DNA of 64,000 nucleotides from NCBI RefSeq assembly GCF_900129575.1, contig NZ_FQWE01000001.1, positions 62,001 to 126,000 on the forward strand, in the 5' to 3' direction. The notes beneath the pieces were generated by a model that worked only from the letters and a program-made list of their open reading frames with translations, made no database searches and had not been told where the DNA came from. Positions 35,284-43,046 of the stretch are shown here, in pieces (within the stretch, counting starts at the first letter, position 1; each line of letters begins with the position of its first letter). This DNA is from Flavobacterium segetis (GTDB lineage Bacteria > Bacteroidota > Bacteroidia > Flavobacteriales > Flavobacteriaceae). Position numbers and translations under genes: made by a program.

Positions 35284-35490
35284 AGTTTGATTGTAGATTT
35301 AGGTGATTGTAATGTTTTTCAAACAACGTAAAATTAATGAAAAGTTGAGATTTTACCTTCGAAAAGAGACTAATTATTGTAAATAAACCATAATAACACA
35401 CAATTTTTTAAAATTAGTTAAAATTCAAACAATAATTAAATATTAGTCGTTATAAATGTTTTTTTGACAATCAATTTGCCGATTTTTATT

Positions 35491-35498
35491 TAATTTTG
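35491..35498 (+). promoter_or_regulatory. ilvE -7 promoter element
   Basis: TAATTTTG lies 75 bp before ilvE, with TTTG motifs at 35463-35466 upstream. This is the best promoter candidate in the mnmD-ilvE intergenic region. Confidence 0.4.
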
Positions 35499-35572
35499 CA
35501 AAAGATTAATTTAGGTATTTAAAATACAATTATTAATAATTTAGGCTAAAAATTAAAACACAATACACTATT

Positions 35573-36640
35573 ATGAGCACAACTCAAACCAACCAAATTG
35601 AAATTTTAAAATCTCCTACTACAAAAATAAATGAAGTAGATTTTGAAAACTTAAGTTTTGGCTCCGTTTTTACCGATCATTTATTTGAATGTGATTTTAA
35701 AAATGGTGAATGGCAAAAACCAATTATAAAACCTTATGCGCCATTTTTACTAGATCCATCAAGTAGAGTTTTTCACTACGGACAAGCTATTTTTGAAGGT
35801 ATGAAAGCATATAAAGATACTCAAGAGACTGTTTGGCTTTTTAGACCTGATGAAAATTACAAGCGTTTTAATAAATCAGCTGTTAGAATGGCAATGCCAG
35901 AAGTTCCTGAGGAAATATTCATGAACGGTTTGAACCAATTGTTACAATTAGACGAAGCTTGGATTAAAAAAGGAAGTGGAAACGCAATGTATATCAGGCC
36001 TTTTATGATTGCAACAGGAAAAGGAGTTATTGCAAATCCATCAAACGAATATAAATTTATGATCATTTTATCACCAGTAACTTCGTATTACGCAGGTGAG
36101 GTAAAAGTATTGATTGCAGAGCATTTTAGTCGTGCTGCTAATGGAGGAATTGGAGCTGCTAAAGCTGCGGGAAATTATGCTGCTCAATTCTACCCAACTA
36201 ATCTAGCTAACGAAGCGGGATTTCAACAAGTTATTTGGACGGATGATGCAACGCATACAAAACTCGAGGAAGCAGGAACAATGAATGTTTTCTTTGTAAT
36301 TAATAATGTTTTACTAACAGCACCAGTAAGCGAACGAATTTTAGATGGTGTAACTAGAAAAACCTTAATTGATCTAGCTACAAGCGAAAATATAAATGTA
36401 GAAGTTCGTCCAGTTTTAGTTTCGGATCTTGTAGAGGCTGCGAAAAATGGTACTTTACAAGAAATTTTCGGTGCGGGAACAGCGGCTGTTGTGAGTCAAA
36501 TTTCTGGGTTTTCATATCAAGATATTTACTATGAATTGCCAAAAATTGACAATTCTGTTGCGGCTCACCTCAAAAATAAATTAACAAACATCCAAAATAA
36601 ATTAGAAGAAGATAAATTTGGATGGACTGTAAAAGTGTAA
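35573..36640 (+). CDS. ilvE: Branched-chain amino acid aminotransferase
   Basis: PLP-dependent class IV aminotransferase that interconverts Leu, Ile and Val with their 2-oxo acids. The 355-residue length and motifs fit the larger BCAT subgroup: VFHYGQAIFEGMKAYK, YIRPFMIATGKGVIANPS, the PLP lysine in GIGAAKAAGNYA, EAGTMNVFFV, LDGVTRKTLIDLA and IFGAGTAAVVSQI. It is a single-gene unit ending at a strong terminator. Confidence 0.96.
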   Translation: MSTTQTNQIEILKSPTTKINEVDFENLSFGSVFTDHLFECDFKNGEWQKPIIKPYAPFLLDPSSRVFHYGQAIFEGMKAYKDTQETVWLFRPDENYKRFNKSAVRMAMPEVPEEIFMNGLNQLLQLDEAWIKKGSGNAMYIRPFMIATGKGVIANPSNEYKFMIILSPVTSYYAGEVKVLIAEHFSRAANGGIGAAKAAGNYAAQFYPTNLANEAGFQQVIWTDDATHTKLEEAGTMNVFFVINNVLLTAPVSERILDGVTRKTLIDLATSENINVEVRPVLVSDLVEAAKNGTLQEIFGAGTAAVVSQISGFSYQDIYYELPKIDNSVAAHLKNKLTNIQNKLEEDKFGWTVKV

Positions 36641-36652
36641 CATTTATAATTC

Positions 36653-36700
36653 AAATATAAAAGGCGATTTTCATGATGTAAATCGCCTTTTATATTTAAG
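36653..36700 (+). terminator. Terminator after ilvE
   Basis: An 18-bp perfect inverted repeat (36653-36670 with 36680-36697) starts 12 bp after the ilvE stop. Its GGCGATTT core gives it high stability, and it could serve both strands. Confidence 0.85.
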
Positions 36701-36749
36701 GTGACCACAATTTATTTATTCTATTAAGAAGATGCAAATATGAATTTAT

Positions 36750-37130
36750 TTAAAGAATTTTTGAAAAATCAGGTTTAGAATAATTAGAACCTTTCATAAC
36801 TTTTCCATCCTCACGATAAATTGGGTTTCCTTCATGATCTAATTTACTCATATTACTGCGCTGAATTTCATTAAAAATAGCTTCGATTTTATACTGTAAT
36901 CCATGCTCAATTATAGTTCCACATAGTGTGTATAACATATCACCAAGAGCATCAGCTATTTCTACAATATCTTTCTTTTCAACGGCATCCAAATATTCCT
37001 CATTTTCCTCCTTCATTAAATCATAACGAAGTTTGTGTTTATTAGTTCCTAAATCTGCAGTAATAGTTTCACTAAAGTCGATTTTAAAAGTTTTATGAAA
37101 TTCTTTAACGGCATTAAGTTGTTTTTGCAT
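36750..37130 (-). CDS. MazG-like nucleoside triphosphate pyrophosphohydrolase
   Basis: A 126-residue all-alpha NTP pyrophosphatase-fold protein. The Mg-binding acidic motif KEENEEYLDA and the second E-x-x-D pair in VEIADALGDMLYTLCGTII are typical of the MazG/phosphoribosyl-ATP pyrophosphohydrolase superfamily. It probably hydrolyses aberrant or stress-related NTPs. It is not HisE, as it has extra C-terminal segments and no his context. It is a lone gene. Confidence 0.85.
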   Translation of the reverse strand: MQKQLNAVKEFHKTFKIDFSETITADLGTNKHKLRYDLMKEENEEYLDAVEKKDIVEIADALGDMLYTLCGTIIEHGLQYKIEAIFNEIQRSNMSKLDHEGNPIYREDGKVMKGSNYSKPDFSKIL

Positions 37131-37211
37131 TTTATAATTTTTGTTAAATGAAATATATTTTAGCTAAATTTTATTAAACAAATAGCTAAATTTGTAAAAA
37201 AAATTTAAACT

Positions 37212-37400
37212 ATGTTTAGTCAAGGACAGTTAGTGTTTGCAGGTCTCTTTTTTATTGCGTTTGTCATAGCTGTGTATTATGCTTATCGAAAAGACTTAGC
37301 GTTACATAAGATATTTTACAAAGATAATTATAAAATCTTAATTGCTTTTGTTGGTTTTATTGCTGTTCTGTTTTTGATAAAAATATTTTTTAAACGTTAG
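37212..37400 (+). CDS. Small membrane protein, hypothetical
   Basis: A 62-residue protein with two predicted transmembrane helices (about residues 7-24, LVFAGLFFIAFVIAVYYAY, and 43-58, IAFVGFIAVLFLIKIFF) joined by a charged loop. It resembles small two-helix proteins common in flavobacteria. No function can be assigned. Confidence 0.65.
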   Translation: MFSQGQLVFAGLFFIAFVIAVYYAYRKDLALHKIFYKDNYKILIAFVGFIAVLFLIKIFFKR

Positions 37401-37701
37401 ATTTGGAAATTAAAAAATCCACTATTTAAATTCTGTTAAGTTTATTTTCAAACTCCATTAGGTCGAAAATCTAATCTACATAATCAACGTGCTTGAAGAG
37501 TAAATAAACAACCTTCCATTTTCTGAGTTACAAAGAAAAGATAACACTTCTTTGACTGCAAACGTTTTTTTGATAATTAGCAGTAAAATTATGGCGGATT
37601 TTAATTTTATTTATTCAGAAAATATCATTATCTTTTTTAAACTGTTACAATTACATCTAAATTAAATCAATAACTTTACAAATTCAATTAAAGCACAAAT
37701 T
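37401..37701. other. Noncoding gap before the SRPBCC gene
   Basis: A 301-bp AT-rich stretch with no gene, hairpin terminator or clear -7 element. Confidence 0.4.
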
Positions 37702-38817
37702 ATGAGGATTTTAAAATATTTATTTCTTTTGGTACTACTTAGTTTTGTAGCTGTAACTATTTTTATTGCCACTCAAAAAGGAGAATATACAGTTGAGAAA
37801 AGTAAAATTATAAATTCTCCAAAATCAACTGTATTTAATTTTGTAAACGATTATCGAAATTGGGGCGACTTTAGCACTTGGATCACTGATGATCCTACAG
37901 CACAAATCACTTATTCTAATAAAACAATTGGTTCCGGCGCGTCTTTCTCCTGGCAAGGTAAAAGTGGATCTGGAGATGTTAGAACTTATTTTATAAATGA
38001 GAATGACAGTATTTCACAGAAAATGAATTTTGATAATACCACTTCCTCAGTGTTCTGGAGTTTTAAAGATACCGTTGGTGGGACAAAAGTCACTTGGAAA
38101 ACAGTAGGAAGCATGAATTTTTCGATGAAAGTTTACAATGTATTCAACGGTGGAATAAATAAAATAATTGGAACGATGTATGAAAAAAGTCTTGCCAATC
38201 TTGATAAAATCCTAGATTTTGAAATAAATACTTTTGATATCAAAGTAGACGGATTAGTAAAGAAAGATAGTACTTTTTATTTACGACAGTCCTTTACAAG
38301 TAAAATTTCTAATGTCACTAAAAATTCGAGAATCGTATTTAGGAAGATCATTAATTTTTGTGATCAAAATAACATCGAGAGGAACGGAAATCCATTTTTA
38401 CTTTATCATACATACGATCTCATAAATGATGTAACTCGAGTATCTTTTTGTGTTCCCATTAAAAACAAAATGTTAACTAGCGCTGGTAGCGATATTTTAA
38501 CAGGAGAACTTAAAGCATTTGATGCGGTAAAAACAACTTTAACAGGAGACTATTCTCATAGTAAAAAAGCAATTGACAAAACAATTGCTTATGTTAATGC
38601 TAATACAATTGACTTAGATGTGACGTTTTCATTTTTGGAAATCTATAAAGTAAGTAAATTAGAAAACAAAAGCCCTTCCAAATGGGTTACTGAAATTTAT
38701 TTTCCTATAAAACCAAAGGTAATTCCTGTGAGAATTTATGTTCCCGTTAAGAAAGTAGAGGAGGTAAAAATACCAATTTCAAAAATTATTAAAGAAGAAG
38801 AACCTTCTGAATTCTAA
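37702..38817 (+). CDS. Membrane-anchored SRPBCC/polyketide-cyclase-like protein
   Basis: A 371-residue protein with an N-terminal membrane helix (ILKYLFLLVLLSFVAVTIFI), then a START/SRPBCC domain at about 30-170 (EKSKIINSPKSTVFNFVNDYRNWGDFSTW, IGSGASFSWQGKSGSGD). A second region of about 180 residues resembles a GyrI/effector-binding-like fold (VSFCVPI, TGELKAFDAVKTTLTGDY, ITEIYFPIKP-like end). SRPBCC domains bind hydrophobic ligands. It lies 60 bp upstream of the ECF sigma factor on the same strand, so it may be regulated with it. The ligand is unknown. Confidence 0.78.
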   Translation: MRILKYLFLLVLLSFVAVTIFIATQKGEYTVEKSKIINSPKSTVFNFVNDYRNWGDFSTWITDDPTAQITYSNKTIGSGASFSWQGKSGSGDVRTYFINENDSISQKMNFDNTTSSVFWSFKDTVGGTKVTWKTVGSMNFSMKVYNVFNGGINKIIGTMYEKSLANLDKILDFEINTFDIKVDGLVKKDSTFYLRQSFTSKISNVTKNSRIVFRKIINFCDQNNIERNGNPFLLYHTYDLINDVTRVSFCVPIKNKMLTSAGSDILTGELKAFDAVKTTLTGDYSHSKKAIDKTIAYVNANTIDLDVTFSFLEIYKVSKLENKSPSKWVTEIYFPIKPKVIPVRIYVPVKKVEEVKIPISKIIKEEEPSEF

Positions 38818-38877
38818 AATACTTTATCATCTATTAAACCTTTTATCTAAATGCTATTCTAATAAACAAAAATAATT

Positions 38878-39420
38878 TTGCAAGAAGAGCAGAAATTTAT
38901 ACAACAACTATTAGATTCGAAAACGCAGAATCAAGCGTTTGAAAGACTGATACAAATGTATCAAAGACCACTTTACAATCAGATTAGAAATATAGTTTTA
39001 AATCACGATGATACTGATGATGTTTTACAAAACACACTTGTAAAAGTTTACCAAAATTTAAAAAATTTTAAAGGCGATAGTAAACTATTCTCCTGGATGT
39101 ATAGGATAGCTACCAATGAGGCTTTAACTTTTTTAAAGCAAAAATCTAAGAAAAGTGGAATTTCTTCTGAAGCACTTCAAAGTAAAATAATTGACAATTT
39201 AGAAGCCGATGTCTTTTTTGACGGTGATGAAATCCAACTAAAATTACAAAAAGCAATTGTTCTTCTTCCTGCAAAACAACAATTAATTTTCAAGATGAAA
39301 TATTTTGAGGAACTGAAGTACGATGCTATGTCTGAAATTTTAGGAACTTCTGTAGGTGGTTTAAAAGCATCGTATCATATAGCTGTAAAAAAAATTGAAG
39401 CATTCCTCAACACAAATTAA
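38878..39420 (+). CDS. ECF-family RNA polymerase sigma factor
   Basis: A 180-residue sigma-70 family factor of the extracytoplasmic-function type, starting at a TTG at 38878. Region 2 is seen at about 20-85 (FERLIQMYQRPLYNQIRNIVLNHDDTDDVLQNTLVKVYQNL, SKLFSWMYRIATNEAL) and region 4 at about 120-175 (LPAKQQLIFKMKYFEELKYDAMSEILGTSVGGLKASYHIAVKKIE). It precedes a putative anti-sigma factor by 30 bp and a Spy-like sensor protein, forming a three-gene module. Confidence 0.92.
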   Translation: MQEEQKFIQQLLDSKTQNQAFERLIQMYQRPLYNQIRNIVLNHDDTDDVLQNTLVKVYQNLKNFKGDSKLFSWMYRIATNEALTFLKQKSKKSGISSEALQSKIIDNLEADVFFDGDEIQLKLQKAIVLLPAKQQLIFKMKYFEELKYDAMSEILGTSVGGLKASYHIAVKKIEAFLNTN

Positions 39421-39450
39421 ACCTTTTTAAAGTAAAAGTGTCTAAAGCAT

Positions 39451-39864
39451 ATGAAAACATTTAAGTTAGAAAACGAACCTAAAATCGAATCAGGATTTAT
39501 AACGCCGGATCACTATTTTAAAAATTTTTCGTTAAAAATGATGGATCAAATAGTGACTAATGAAACAAAAGTTATTTCTATTTTTCAAAAAAGAAAATAT
39601 TTGTTTTTTAGTGCTGCCGCGCTGTTACTATTTGCTTTAATGATTCCAATAGTTAACAATTGGTCAGCAAAGTCAACGGAATTAGATGCTGTTGCATTAG
39701 AAAATTACATTACATATCAAACAAATGTAAACCAGTACGATTTAATAAATGCATTAGAAGAAGATGATATTAACAGCATGAATGTAAGTTTAGCAATTGA
39801 AGATAAAACCATAGAAGAGATATTATCCTATAATCCTAATGTGGAAAATTTAATTACTGAATAA
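39451..39864 (+). CDS. Putative anti-sigma factor (single-pass membrane protein)
   Basis: A 137-residue protein with a cytoplasmic N-terminal part of about 45 residues, one transmembrane helix near 48-68 (KYLFFSAAALLLFALMIPIV) and a periplasmic C-terminal part of about 70 residues. No zinc anti-sigma motif is seen. Its position directly after the ECF sigma gene and its topology make it the likely anti-sigma factor. The assignment rests on context, not on a recognised family. Confidence 0.65.
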   Translation: MKTFKLENEPKIESGFITPDHYFKNFSLKMMDQIVTNETKVISIFQKRKYLFFSAAALLLFALMIPIVNNWSAKSTELDAVALENYITYQTNVNQYDLINALEEDDINSMNVSLAIEDKTIEEILSYNPNVENLITE

Positions 39865-39891
39865 CTCATTTACGCACTAAAAATAAAAAAA

Positions 39892-40350
39892 ATGAATAAT
39901 CGAAAATTGAGTACCTTTTTATTGCTCTTAATTTCTTTTACTTTTTTCGCTCAAAGCGAAAGTATGAAAGATAAAAAAGAACAAATAAGAAGTTTGAAAG
40001 TTGCATTCTTCACGACAGAATTAGACTTTACCACCAATGAAGCCGAAAAATTCTGGCCTCTTTATAACACATTTGATGATAATCAATTTGAATTGAGGCA
40101 CAATAAAATGAAAGCTTTTAGTAGAAGGATGAATGATGGCTCTTTGGACAAAATCACTGAAAAAGAAGCAACTTATTTTCTTTCCCAAATAGAAGATACA
40201 GAAGAAGAATTATTTTTACTTCGCAAAAAATTTATGCAGAATGTAAAATCAGTATTACCGGCGGTAAAAATTGTTAAATTGAAAAAAGCTGAAGAAGACT
40301 TCAATCGAAAATTATTACAACAGTACAGAAATAAAAACTTAAAAAAATAA
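39892..40350 (+). CDS. Spy/CpxP-like periplasmic sensor of ECF sigma
   Basis: A 152-residue exported protein with a signal peptide (LSTFLLLLISFTFFA, cleavage near AQS). The mature part is helical and charged: LKVAFFTTELDFTTNEAEKFWPLYNTFDDNQFELR, then ATYFLSQIEDTEEELFLLRKKFMQNVKSVLPAVKIVKLKKAEEDF. This matches the Bacteroidota family usually annotated 'sensor of ECF-type sigma factor', which resembles Spy and CpxP. It probably senses envelope stress for the upstream sigma/anti-sigma pair. Confidence 0.75.
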   Translation: MNNRKLSTFLLLLISFTFFAQSESMKDKKEQIRSLKVAFFTTELDFTTNEAEKFWPLYNTFDDNQFELRHNKMKAFSRRMNDGSLDKITEKEATYFLSQIEDTEEELFLLRKKFMQNVKSVLPAVKIVKLKKAEEDFNRKLLQQYRNKNLKK

Positions 40351-40369
40351 ATTTTATTAATTCTAAATT

Positions 40370-40406
40370 CCCTGAACTAAATGATAATCTATGTTTAGGG
40401 TTTTTT
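40370..40406 (+). terminator. Terminator of the ECF sigma module
   Basis: CCCTGAAC (40370-40377) and GTTTAGGG (40393-40400) pair with one wobble and are followed by six Ts, 19 bp after the sensor-gene stop. The convergent neighbour ends just downstream. Confidence 0.65.
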
Positions 40407-40407
40407 A

Positions 40408-41469
40408 TTACTTGAAATTTAGTCGAACCATCTTATTTTTCCCTGCTGCTATTGCTGTATTTTCATTTATAAAACGCAAGGTATAAAAACTTGTATCCTC
40501 AGATAAAAGCTTCCATGTTTTTCCAGCATTAGCGGAATAATACACTCCAGAAGTTCCTACAACGACAAGTGAATTTCCTTTACTCTCGGGAACATATTGC
40601 ACACATGACGCATAACCAAATCCTAAATTTTCAGCAATAAGTTTCCAGGTTTTTCCACCATTTGTTGTCACTGCTTTATTAGCAAAGTTCTGACCTTGAA
40701 CATCATAATTCCCTCCAGCAACAAAGCCTAATTTTTCATTGTAGAAGTCAGCCGTGAATATTCCAGTCATTGCCTTACCTTGGACAATGGGTGTTTCATA
40801 AACTTTCCAGTTTAAAGCTCGATCAGGCGAATGAAAAACTCTTGATTTTTTTCCACCAGAGACAATCCAAGTGCTATTGCCCTTTATAATAATGTTTGTA
40901 TTACTTGCCGCAAATGCAGCTTCTCCCTCTTCTGTTTTTGGTAGTTTTTCACAAGGAATTTTGTGCCATGAATTGCCACCGTCCTTTGTAATAATTATAT
41001 TTAAGCAATTAGAAATAGGATCTCCCATCGCAATTCCATTATCATGATCCCAAAACTTCATACTATCAAAAAACACTTTATCATTATTTTCTTGATATAC
41101 TAATTTAGGATCTAATTCGTTTTTTGAAATTTTGTAAAGTACAGCAGGACTTCCAACATTTACGATATAAAGATTATCCATAGTTTGAGCTATACTTCTA
41201 AATTCTAGCTTGAGCGAATCCTTTGATAGGATGATTTCTTTTTTAAAATTACTATCCATGTTAAAAAAACCAAATCTTCCTTTATTAGCGGTATACCAAA
41301 TTTTATTATTATCTAATTCTATTGCTCGAATACTGATTTCATCCTGAAATAAAGTATCGATCGTAAGAGATTTATAATTTAAAGATGAAGATTTATCAGA
41401 ATTATAAATTGCTGTTTTACAGGATGCAAAACAAAGCAGAAGCAATGGAAATATAAAAAATTTTTGCAT
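40408..41469 (-). CDS. YCF48/BNR-repeat beta-propeller lipoprotein
   Basis: A 353-residue lipoprotein: signal peptide with lipobox LLCFASC (Cys near residue 17), then a beta-propeller built of BNR/YCF48-type repeats. The Asp-box pattern recurs as TKDGGNSWHKI, SPDRALNWKV, TTNGGKTWKLI and SANAGKTWKLL. Such proteins are often called oxidoreductases in annotation, but no redox motif is visible. It is probably surface or periplasmic and protein-binding. Confidence 0.82.
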   Translation of the reverse strand: MQKFFIFPLLLLCFASCKTAIYNSDKSSSLNYKSLTIDTLFQDEISIRAIELDNNKIWYTANKGRFGFFNMDSNFKKEIILSKDSLKLEFRSIAQTMDNLYIVNVGSPAVLYKISKNELDPKLVYQENNDKVFFDSMKFWDHDNGIAMGDPISNCLNIIITKDGGNSWHKIPCEKLPKTEEGEAAFAASNTNIIIKGNSTWIVSGGKKSRVFHSPDRALNWKVYETPIVQGKAMTGIFTADFYNEKLGFVAGGNYDVQGQNFANKAVTTNGGKTWKLIAENLGFGYASCVQYVPESKGNSLVVVGTSGVYYSANAGKTWKLLSEDTSFYTLRFINENTAIAAGKNKMVRLNFK

Positions 41470-41585
41470 AATAATTATTTTAAGGTGCTAATTTACAATA
41501 TTTAAAAGAATTGGAATTGTAGGCAAAAAATGTATTGGCACAGTAATTGAAAGTTCCTAAAAATAAACATTTAGACACAAAAATT

Positions 41586-42932
41586 ATGAAAACGAAACTA
41601 CTACTATTGAGTTTATTTACTACTGTTTTCGCAACACAAATACAAGCGCAAAATAGAACTTCTGTAAATGCTTTCAATGCTGAAATTAGCGATAATCTTG
41701 ACTTGAGAGCTGTGGCTTCAATCTTTGGAGATTCCAGAGATTTACAAGACTTTGAAAGAAGATTAAACGATCCTAAATTACAAATATCCAATTTAGACTT
41801 GAATAATGATGATCAAGTAGATTATTTACGAGTTATTGAAACCGTTGAAAATAGAACACACGTGATAATTATTCAATCCGTTTTAGATCAAGATGTTTAT
41901 CAAGACGTAGCGACTATTGATGTGGAAAAAGATAGAAACAATAAGATCCATGTACAAGTGGTAGGAAATGTTTTTATGTATGGACAAAATTACATTTATG
42001 AGCCCGTTTATTATAATACACCAGTAATATATGGATCATTTTGGTCAAATAATTATCGTCCGTATTATTCGACTTGGAACTGGAATTATTATCCTTCTTA
42101 TTATTATGCTTGGAATCCATTTCCAGTTTTTAGATACCGAAATAATATTAATATTTGTTTGACAAACAATAATTACTATAATTATGTAAATTACAGAAGA
42201 AGTAATCGTGCAGTAATTTTATATAGCTCAAGAAGCTCAAATGGTTATGAACGCTTAAATCCTAGCTATTCTTTTTCAAGAAGAAATGCAAACGTTGCGA
42301 ACCGATATGAATTAGTGCAGGGCCGAAATTCTAGATATGAAAACAATTATGCAAGTAGAAGAGGTTCATCAGTAAGAGAAAATTCTCAAAATAGAATAAA
42401 TTCTTCGAGAGAAATCACCACTCAAAGAAACAATTCAGCAAGAGATTATTCTCAAGACAGAGCAAGTCGTTCAATAGAGTCGGCTCCACAAAAAACGGAA
42501 TCTTCAAGGCAATATTCTTATAATAGAGCAAGTCGCTCAACTGAGTCTACTCAGCGAAGTAACGAAAACGCAAGACAATACTCTCAAAATAGAGCGAGTC
42601 GAGTATTAGAGTCTGCTCCTCAAAGAACAGAATCTACAAAAGATTACTCTCAAAATAGAGAAAGCCGTTCAATTGACTCCGCTCCTCAAAGAACAGAATC
42701 TGCCAAAGATTATTCTCAAAATAGAGCAAGCCGTTCAATTGACTCCACTCCTGAAAGGATACAAACTCAATCAAGAGGAAATTCTGAAAATAGAGCAAGC
42801 CGTTCAATTGACTCCACTCCTGAAAGGATACAAACTCAATCAAGAAGAAATTCTGAAAGAGTAGCAACTCCGCAACGAATGGAATCTCGAAGAGAATCAT
42901 CAACCGGAAGAACTGAGAATAGAAGGTCTTAA
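41586..42932 (+). CDS. Exported repeat-rich hypothetical protein
   Basis: A 448-residue secreted protein. I start it at the ATG at 41586 (signal peptide MKTKLLLLSLFTTVFATQIQ, cleavage after AQA); the upstream in-frame TTG adds only a hydrophilic tail. Residues about 30-130 form a conserved domain (VASIFGDSRDLQDFERRLND, DLNNDDQVDYLRVIETVENR). Next is a Tyr/Asn/Trp-rich stretch (about 140-210). The C-terminal third is built from six or more 22-23-residue repeats of type NRASRSIDSAPQRTESAKDY, rich in Ser, Arg and Gln. It is likely an envelope or matrix protein; function unknown. Confidence 0.75.
   Translation: MKTKLLLLSLFTTVFATQIQAQNRTSVNAFNAEISDNLDLRAVASIFGDSRDLQDFERRLNDPKLQISNLDLNNDDQVDYLRVIETVENRTHVIIIQSVLDQDVYQDVATIDVEKDRNNKIHVQVVGNVFMYGQNYIYEPVYYNTPVIYGSFWSNNYRPYYSTWNWNYYPSYYYAWNPFPVFRYRNNINICLTNNNYYNYVNYRRSNRAVILYSSRSSNGYERLNPSYSFSRRNANVANRYELVQGRNSRYENNYASRRGSSVRENSQNRINSSREITTQRNNSARDYSQDRASRSIESAPQKTESSRQYSYNRASRSTESTQRSNENARQYSQNRASRVLESAPQRTESTKDYSQNRESRSIDSAPQRTESAKDYSQNRASRSIDSTPERIQTQSRGNSENRASRSIDSTPERIQTQSRRNSERVATPQRMESRRESSTGRTENRRS
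42446..42860 (+). repeat. In-frame tandem repeat array encoding 22-23-residue units
   Basis: About six copies of a 66-69-bp unit encode the NRASRSIDS-type repeats. The last two units (from 42720 and 42789) are almost identical over 69 bp, differing by one base in the part compared. This signals recent duplication. Array length may vary between strains. Confidence 0.8.
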
Positions 42933-42950
42933 ATGAGTATTTGAATTATT

Positions 42951-42982
42951 AAAAACACGGCTTTTAAGACCGTGTTTTTTTT
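42951..42982 (+). terminator. Terminator after the repeat-protein gene
   Basis: AAAAACACGG (42951-42960) and CCGTGTTTTT (42970-42979) form a perfect 10-bp stem followed by a T run. Confidence 0.8.
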
Positions 42983-43016
42983 GTTCTATAAAAAGCTCCA
43001 ATTTATTTTAAAAGTG

Positions 43017-43024
43017 TACTTTTG
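43017..43024 (+). promoter_or_regulatory. kup -7 promoter element
   Basis: TACTTTTG lies 22 bp before the kup ATG. Confidence 0.4.
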
Positions 43025-43046
43025 ACAAGTTTTTTAAAATAATTAC

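Noticed and set aside
37401..37701. Possible small gene or RNA in the gap before the SRPBCC gene
   Set aside because: No frame of useful length, hairpin or promoter match was found.
42446..42860. Regularly spaced repeats considered as a CRISPR array
   Set aside because: The units are contiguous, in frame and protein-coding, with no distinct spacers and no cas genes nearby.
42634..42903. Open frames on both strands with internal repeats
   Set aside because: They are other-frame translations of the tandem DNA repeats in the exported protein gene, so the repetition is inherited, not evidence for a gene.
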